The notes beneath the pieces are model-generated. The model did not search any database. It saw nothing but the letters and a program-made list of their open reading frames with translations, and was not told the DNA's origin. From Atopobium sp. UBA2090 (GTDB lineage Bacteria > Actinomycetota > Coriobacteriia > Coriobacteriales > Atopobiaceae), in the NCBI GenBank assembly GCA_002331575.1, contig DCZG01000035.1, forward strand, positions 6,803 through 17,396: a DNA stretch of 10,594 nucleotides. Reading direction: 5' to 3'. Shown here piece after piece: positions 6,584 through 10,594 of the stretch (position 1 is its first letter; every line of letters starts with the position of its first letter). Both the position numbers and the translations under genes were made by a program.

Positions 6584-7435
6584 TTACTTCGCCTCCTGCT
6601 TGCCGAGGTAGGCCTCGATGACCTTGGGATCGTTCTGAATCTCCTCGGGGGTTCCCTTGGCGATGATCCTTCCGTAGTCGAGGACGCCGATGACCTCGCA
6701 GACACCCATGACCAGGCTCATGTCATGCTCGATGAGCAGGATGGCGATCTGGAAGTCGTCGCGAATCTTCTGGATGTTCTCCATGAGCTCGTCGGTCTCG
6801 TTGGGATTCATGCCCGCGGCAGGCTCGTCGAGGAGGAGCACCTTGGGGTTGGTCGCCAGCGCGCGGATGATCTCGAGACGGCGCTGGGCGCCATAGGGAA
6901 GGTTGCCCGCCTCGGTCGACGCGAGCCCCTGCATGTCGAAGATGCCGAGAAGGTCGAGCGCCCGGTCGTGGAACTCCGCCTCCTGCCTCCAGTGCTTGGG
7001 AAGACGGAACACGTCGGTGAGGAGGCTCGTGGACATCGAGTTGCCGAGACCCACGAGGACGTTCTCCTCGACCGTCATCTTGTCGAAGAGACGGATGTTC
7101 TGGAACGTGCGCGCGATGCCCATCTTGTTGACTTCGATGACGCTCTTGCCCGCGGTGTCGTACCCGTCGAGGAGAATCGTCCCCCTCGTCGGACGGTAGA
7201 CGTTGGTGAGCAGGTTGAAGATCGTGGTCTTGCCCGCGCCGTTGGGGCCGATGAGACCGGAGATCTCGGTGCGGCCCATGGCGATGTTGAAGTCGTCGAC
7301 CGCCGTGAGGCCACCGAAGTCGATGCCGAGGTCGTGCGCCTCGAGGATGGGCTTCTTGCCGAGGTCGCGCTCGGGAATCAGGTTGGGCGTCTCCATCTGG
7401 ACGAGGACGGACCGCCTTCTCTTATCGCTCGGCAT
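6584..7435 (-). CDS. livG: Branched-chain amino acid ABC transporter ATPase LivG
   Basis: This is the second ATPase of the importer, pairing with LivF below the membrane subunits. The 283-residue protein has Walker A GPNGAGKT (residues 63-70), Q-loop RTFQNIRLF (109-117), a LivG-type signature LPYGAQRRLEI (179-189) in place of LSGGQ, Walker B LLLDEPAAGMNP (200-211) and switch histidine in LLIEHDMSLV (233-242). It has about 27 residues before the first strand of the ATPase domain, a short basic extension (KRRRS) not needed for the fold. The ATG at 7435 sits 9 nt after AGGAGGTGA, a very strong Shine-Dalgarno sequence. An internal ATG at residue 14 lacks such support. The first 14 bases overlap the end of livM, pointing to coupled translation. 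Confidence 0.95.
   Translation of the reverse strand: MPSDKRRRSVLVQMETPNLIPERDLGKKPILEAHDLGIDFGGLTAVDDFNIAMGRTEISGLIGPNGAGKTTIFNLLTNVYRPTRGTILLDGYDTAGKSVIEVNKMGIARTFQNIRLFDKMTVEENVLVGLGNSMSTSLLTDVFRLPKHWRQEAEFHDRALDLLGIFDMQGLASTEAGNLPYGAQRRLEIIRALATNPKVLLLDEPAAGMNPNETDELMENIQKIRDDFQIAILLIEHDMSLVMGVCEVIGVLDYGRIIAKGTPEEIQNDPKVIEAYLGKQEAK
6592..6597 (-). promoter_or_regulatory. Ribosome-binding site that sets the livF GTG start
   Basis: On the minus strand this reads AGGAGG, inside the last codons of livG. It is 9 nt before the GTG at 6582 and 18 nt before the ATG at 6573, so it favours the GTG. Confidence 0.65.
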
Positions 7436-8579
7436 CGGCGCTCACCTCCTCCTTGGCTTCCCGCTTCTTCTTCCAGGGAAAGTCGCGGTTCATGATGCGC
7501 TCGATCACGCGGCTCATCGAGAAGTCGTAGGAGCCGAGAAGACCCTGCGGACGGAAAATCATGACGAGGATCAGGACGATCGAGTAGACCACCATGCGGT
7601 AGTCCGCAAAGGCGCGCAGCGCCTCGGGCAAGATCGTGAGGACCGTCGCCGAGAGCACCGAGCCGAGCATGGAGCCCATACCACCAAGGACGACCATGAC
7701 GAGGATCTCGACCGACTTCATGAAGCCGAACTTGGCAGGGGCCATGACGCCGATGCATCCTGCGTAGAGACCGCCGCCGATGCCTGCGAAGAAGGCGGAC
7801 GCCACGAAGGCGAGCGTCTTGTAGTAGGTCGTGTTGACGCCCGTGGACTCGGCCGCAATCTCGTTGTCCCTGATGGCGATGATCGCGCGGCCATGGCGGG
7901 ACTTCATCATCGTGTGGATGAAAAAGATGACGATGGCGACGACGATGAAGGTGTTGAGGAAGTTCGTGTAGCCGGGAATGCCGGTGAGGCCCTTGGCGCC
8001 GCCCGTGAGCTCGAAGCCGAGGACCGAATCGATGTTGAGCATCACGACGCGGATGATCTCGGCGAATCCGAGCGTAATGATGGCCAGGTAGTCGCCCTTG
8101 AGCCGCAGCGCGGGGATGCCGATGAGGAGACCGCAGATCGCGGCGCAGACGCCGCCGAAGAGCAGACCGAGCGCGAAGAGCATGACCGACGCGGGCGAGA
8201 CCTTGGACATCGTGGCGAGGGTCAGGCCGAACTTGTCCATGTTCTTCATGATGAAGAGCGCGCAGGAGTAGCCTCCCACGGACATGAAGCCGGCGTGGCC
8301 GAGCGGCAGCTGCCCGAGGTAGCCCGTGGCGATGTTGAGCGACACCGCCATGATGATGTAGATGCCGATCTGCTCGAGGACGCCCGTCTGGTAGCGCGAC
8401 ACGACGCCGTTGCCGATCATCGCCTCGCCGATCACGAGGAAGAGGACGACGAGCACGGCGTTGATGGCATAGCGAGCCGGCATCGGCAACGTGCGATAAA
8501 CGCCGCCCTTGCCCTTTCCGGGACCGAAGCCCGTCTTGATCGTTGGCCGCTGCCCCTCTGTCATATCGATGTCTTCCAT
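7422..8579 (-). CDS. livM: Branched-chain amino acid ABC transporter permease LivM
   Basis: This is one of two integral membrane subunits that form the LIV import channel. The 385-residue protein has a hydrophilic N-terminal stretch of about 36 residues with a Gly/Lys-rich piece (GPGKGKGG), then a first hydrophobic segment (INAVLVVLFLVIGEAMIG) and several more, for roughly eight to ten membrane spans. LivM landmarks include SLNIATGYLGQLPLGHAGFM, ALRLKGDYLAIITLGFAEI, RHGRAIIAIRDNEIAAESTG (the cytoplasmic loop that contacts the ATPases) and VVLGGMGSMLGSVLSA. The C-terminus ends FRPQGLLGS plus a charged tail rich in Lys and Glu. The ATG at 8579 follows GGGAGG by 5 nt, and that site overlaps the livH stop codon. 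livH ends 10 bp upstream and livG overlaps its end by 14 bp. Assignment is secure; the exact number of spans is an estimate. Confidence 0.95.
   Translation of the reverse strand: MEDIDMTEGQRPTIKTGFGPGKGKGGVYRTLPMPARYAINAVLVVLFLVIGEAMIGNGVVSRYQTGVLEQIGIYIIMAVSLNIATGYLGQLPLGHAGFMSVGGYSCALFIMKNMDKFGLTLATMSKVSPASVMLFALGLLFGGVCAAICGLLIGIPALRLKGDYLAIITLGFAEIIRVVMLNIDSVLGFELTGGAKGLTGIPGYTNFLNTFIVVAIVIFFIHTMMKSRHGRAIIAIRDNEIAAESTGVNTTYYKTLAFVASAFFAGIGGGLYAGCIGVMAPAKFGFMKSVEILVMVVLGGMGSMLGSVLSATVLTILPEALRAFADYRMVVYSIVLILVMIFRPQGLLGSYDFSMSRVIERIMNRDFPWKKKREAKEEVSADAER
7442..7450 (-). promoter_or_regulatory. Very strong ribosome-binding site of livG
   Basis: On the minus strand this reads AGGAGGTGA, a long match to the 16S rRNA tail, located inside the end of livM 9 nt before the livG ATG. 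It supports the 14-bp livM/livG overlap. Confidence 0.65.
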
Positions 8580-8589
8580 GGTTGCCTCC

Positions 8590-9465
8590 CTACACTTTCT
8601 CGGTCATCGGACGACCGAGGATACCGGTCGGCTTCACGATGAGGACGATGATGAGGAGAAGGAAGACCACGGCGTCCTGCCAGACCGAGAGGCCGATGGC
8701 GGAGACCGCGACCTCGGCGAAGCCCACGACGAGCCCTCCGATGACGGCTCCGGGAATCGATCCGATGCCGCCGAGGACGGCGGCGACGAACGCCTTCGTG
8801 CCGAGCATGATGCCCATGGTCGGGGTCGCCTGGTGGTAGGCCATGCTGTAGAGCACGGCACCGATGCCCGCGAGCGCGGAGCCAACGGCGAAGGTGAATG
8901 AGATGGTCGTGTTCACGTTGATGCCCATGAGGCGCGCAGCGCCCATGTCCTCTGAGACGGCACGCATGGCCTTTCCGAGCTTCGTCTTCTGCACGAGCAG
9001 ATTAAGCACGATGGTCGAGATTGCCGTGACCGCGATCGTGAGGATGGCAGTGAACGAGAAGGTCATACCGCCAACCTGGAACGTCGAGAGGCTCGTGTAG
9101 TCGGGCACCACCTTCGCGTCCGCACCGAAGACCAGCTGGGAACCGTTCTCGAGGAAGTACGAGACGCCGATGGCCGTGATGAGGATGGAGAGCCTGGGGG
9201 CCTCGCGGAGCGGCGCATAGGCGACCTTGTCGATGAGGACACCGAGAGCGGTGCAGCCGAGGACAGAGAGAATCACGGCGAGCACGGGTGACATCCCCAG
9301 CTTGCTCATCACGATCCACGAGATGTACGCGCCCACCATGATGATGTCGCCATGGGCGAAGTTGAGCAGCAGGATGATGCCATACACCATCGTGTAGCCC
9401 AGGGCGACGAGCGCGTAGATGCTGCCTAGCTGAAGGCCGTTCAGCACCTGCGTCAGAAATGTCAC
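8590..9465 (-). CDS. livH: Branched-chain amino acid ABC transporter permease LivH
   Basis: This is the partner membrane subunit of LivM. The 291-residue protein starts MTFLTQVLNGLQLGSIYALV, then GYTMVYGIILLLNFAHGDIIM, the conserved N-terminal region of LivH. Later landmarks are LGKAMRAVSEDMGAARLMGI (the loop facing the ATPases) and KAFVAAVLGGIGSIPGAVIG. About eight hydrophobic spans are visible and the length is typical. The open frame continues 32 codons upstream without family resemblance. I use the GTG at 9465 because AAGGGAAG lies 6 nt before it and homology begins there. It is the first gene after the hairpin that separates it from livK, and it is followed by livM after 10 bp. I see no clear separate promoter in the 164-bp gap upstream. 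Confidence 0.94.
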   Translation of the reverse strand: MTFLTQVLNGLQLGSIYALVALGYTMVYGIILLLNFAHGDIIMVGAYISWIVMSKLGMSPVLAVILSVLGCTALGVLIDKVAYAPLREAPRLSILITAIGVSYFLENGSQLVFGADAKVVPDYTSLSTFQVGGMTFSFTAILTIAVTAISTIVLNLLVQKTKLGKAMRAVSEDMGAARLMGINVNTTISFTFAVGSALAGIGAVLYSMAYHQATPTMGIMLGTKAFVAAVLGGIGSIPGAVIGGLVVGFAEVAVSAIGLSVWQDAVVFLLLIIVLIVKPTGILGRPMTEKV

Positions 9466-9471
9466 GGTACA

Positions 9472-9480
9472 CTTCCCTTC
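9472..9480 (-). promoter_or_regulatory. Ribosome-binding site that sets the livH GTG start
   Basis: On the minus strand this reads GAAGGGAAG, 6 nt before the GTG at 9465. It supports the 291-residue protein over the longer open frame. Confidence 0.6.
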
Positions 9481-9555
9481 CAGTCGCGTCCGACACAACC
9501 CGTTCCGCCAGCGTCCGCGTTCGGGAGCCGGCATTCGAACAACCTTACAACAAGG

Positions 9556-9594
9556 AGGCACCGAGAGGGGACGCGTGACCCCGCCTCGGTGCCT
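9556..9594 (-). terminator. Hairpin between livK and livH (terminator or attenuator)
   Basis: AGGCACCGAG (9556-9565) pairs perfectly with CTCGGTGCCT (9585-9594). Inside, GGGG (9567-9570) pairs with CCCC (9579-9582) around an 8-nt loop, with a small internal bulge between. On the minus strand the hairpin is followed by CCTTGTTGTAAGGTTGTT, a broken T-rich run typical of an imperfect terminator. It begins 35 bp after the livK stop. Partial read-through would give abundant livK mRNA and less livHMGF, as expected when the binding protein must exceed the membrane complex. The structure is seen directly; its function is inferred. Confidence 0.75.
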
Positions 9595-9629
9595 AGAAGC
9601 TCATTCGCGGTCCAGGAGCCTGGCGCAGC

Positions 9630-10594
9630 CTAGCCCTTGATGGTGTCGAAGACCTGCTCTTCACCACTCTTGAAGGTGATGACGAGCGTCGACTTGACGG
9701 GGTCGCCGGTGCCCTCGTAAGAGATGGTGCCGGTGACGCCCTCGACGGTCCCGGAGGCGATGGCATCGATGACGGCCTGCTTGTACTCGTCGGAGCCGGC
9801 CTCGAGGCCCTGCTCCTCGGCAGCCTTGATGCCGTACACGACGGTCATGGCAGCATCGTAGCCCAGAGGAGCGAAGCCGTTGGGGTACTCCTCACCGTAC
9901 TCAGCCTTGTAGGCATCCTCAAAGTCGGGGTTGGAGCCCTTTGCGTAGTTTGCGCAGAAGTAGGCATCCTTCAGCTGGTCGGCAGTTGCGTAGCCTTCCA
10001 GACCATCCCAGCCGTCGCCGCCCAGGAAGGGAACTGCCAGACCGATGCTCTCAGCCTGAGCCAGGATCTGACCGACTTCCTGATAGTAGTTGGGGCAGAA
10101 CACCACTTCGGGAGCCTTGCCCAGAATGGTGGTCAGCTGGGTCTTGTAGTCCACATCGCCCTCAGAGTAGGTCTCCTGATCGACGATGGTGCCGCCCAGG
10201 CTCTCGAACTCGTTGACGAAGTTCTCTGCCAGACCCTCGTTGTAGTCAGCGCCCTTCTTGAAGATGACAGCTGCCTTGGTGTAGCCCAGCTTCTGGTAAG
10301 CGTAATCAGCCATCTTGATGCCCTGGAACGGGTCGGTGAAGGTTGCGCGGAACACATTCTCGTTCACGGTGTCGGTCTCGGCATCGTAGGTGACAGCCTC
10401 AGCGGTAGCGGAAGCGGTGACCATGGGCATGTTGTAGTCTGCGCTCTCGGCAGCAAGTGCCAGAGTCGGGGTGGTGGTAACATCGCCCACCAGAGCGGTG
10501 ATGCCCTGATCCACCATCTTGGTAAAGCAGGTAACAGCCTGAGTTGCATCGCCCTGCTCATCCATGGCGATGATCTCCAGCTGCTTGCCGTTGA
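9630..10594 (-). CDS. livK: Branched-chain amino acid-binding protein LivK (N-terminus beyond window)
   Basis: This is the extracytoplasmic receptor that captures branched-chain amino acids and delivers them to LivHM; in a Gram-positive cell it would be a lipoprotein. About 321 residues are present. The visible part opens NGKQLEIIAMDEQGDATQAV, the conserved segment about 50-60 residues into the family. The signal peptide and lipobox therefore lie off the right edge, and the internal ATG at 10565 is not the start. The region with TTPTLALAAESADYNMPMVTASAT is the ligand-binding stretch of periplasmic-binding-protein fold type I; GGDGWDGLEGYA and the C-terminal GTISYEGTGDPVKSTLVI also fit the family. 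Codon use is unlike the neighbours upstream of about 9865 (Leu CTG; Ala GCT/GCA; no GCG) and returns to the local style after about 9806. The exact ligand is inferred from the liv context. Confidence 0.93.
   Translation of the reverse strand, partial: NGKQLEIIAMDEQGDATQAVTCFTKMVDQGITALVGDVTTTPTLALAAESADYNMPMVTASATAEAVTYDAETDTVNENVFRATFTDPFQGIKMADYAYQKLGYTKAAVIFKKGADYNEGLAENFVNEFESLGGTIVDQETYSEGDVDYKTQLTTILGKAPEVVFCPNYYQEVGQILAQAESIGLAVPFLGGDGWDGLEGYATADQLKDAYFCANYAKGSNPDFEDAYKAEYGEEYPNGFAPLGYDAAMTVVYGIKAAEEQGLEAGSDEYKQAVIDAIASGTVEGVTGTISYEGTGDPVKSTLVITFKSGEEQVFDTIKG

Noticed and set aside
6583..6705. 41-residue N-terminal extension of livF
   Set aside because: It overlaps livG in another frame, is Ser/Arg-rich, and the AGGAGG site points to the GTG at 6582.
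7203..8642. A 479-codon plus-strand open frame rich in Asp, Glu and His
   Set aside because: It runs antisense through livM and the ends of livG and livH. Its composition is the complement of hydrophobic membrane codons; no motif or start signal was seen.
9466..9561. 32-residue N-terminal extension of livH
   Set aside because: Arg/Cys-rich with no family resemblance, and it would begin inside the terminator-like hairpin. The GTG at 9465 has a good ribosome-binding site.
9613..9624. Short palindrome CCAGGAGCCTGG just after the livK stop
   Set aside because: A five-base arm with a two-base centre is too small for a stable RNA hairpin and is expected by chance in GC-rich DNA.
1..10594. Search for CRISPR arrays, transposases, phage genes, toxin-antitoxin pairs, tRNAs or riboswitches
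   Set aside because: No repeats of the right spacing, no mobile-element or phage proteins and no RNA-gene folds were recognised. The window is almost fully explained by the eleven metabolic and transport genes.

Overview
The window is GC-rich, coding-dense bacterial chromosome with short intergenic gaps, Shine-Dalgarno sites and several GTG starts. Strong preference for CTC, GCC/GCG and GTC codons, together with this gene content, suggests a high-GC anaerobic actinobacterium, perhaps of the Coriobacteriia (Olsenella/Atopobium/Collinsella type). That placement is inference from style; no marker gene is present. The window holds eleven protein genes and no RNA gene, CRISPR array, transposase or phage gene.

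Positions 1-5780 hold an aspartate-family (threonine) biosynthesis cluster arranged divergently around a 104-bp control region at 2670-2773. Leftward (minus strand) run hom (homoserine dehydrogenase), lysC (aspartate kinase) and asd (aspartate-semialdehyde dehydrogenase, cut by the left edge). Rightward (plus strand) run thrC (threonine synthase), thrB (homoserine kinase) and thrH (HAD-family phosphoserine phosphatase/homoserine phosphotransferase). Together they encode the whole route aspartate -> aspartyl phosphate -> aspartate semialdehyde -> homoserine -> phosphohomoserine -> threonine. The phosphohomoserine step appears twice, once as a GHMP kinase and once as ThrH.

Positions 5781-5871 hold a strong two-part hairpin between converging transcripts, probably a bidirectional terminator.

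Positions 5872-10594, all on the minus strand, hold a branched-chain amino acid ABC importer of the LIV type, in transcription order livK (binding protein, its N-terminus beyond the right edge), livH and livM (permeases), livG and livF (ATPases). A hairpin between livK and livH resembles a terminator or attenuator that would let the binding protein be made in excess. livH to livF are tightly packed or overlapping.

This is mostly conventional amino-acid metabolism and I did not find an unknown system. The points most worth checking are an abrupt codon-usage switch inside livK near 9805-9865 (possible imported or chimeric segment), the thrB-thrH tandem, and the apparently collapsed C-terminal regulatory region of homoserine dehydrogenase beside an aspartate kinase that keeps both ACT domains.
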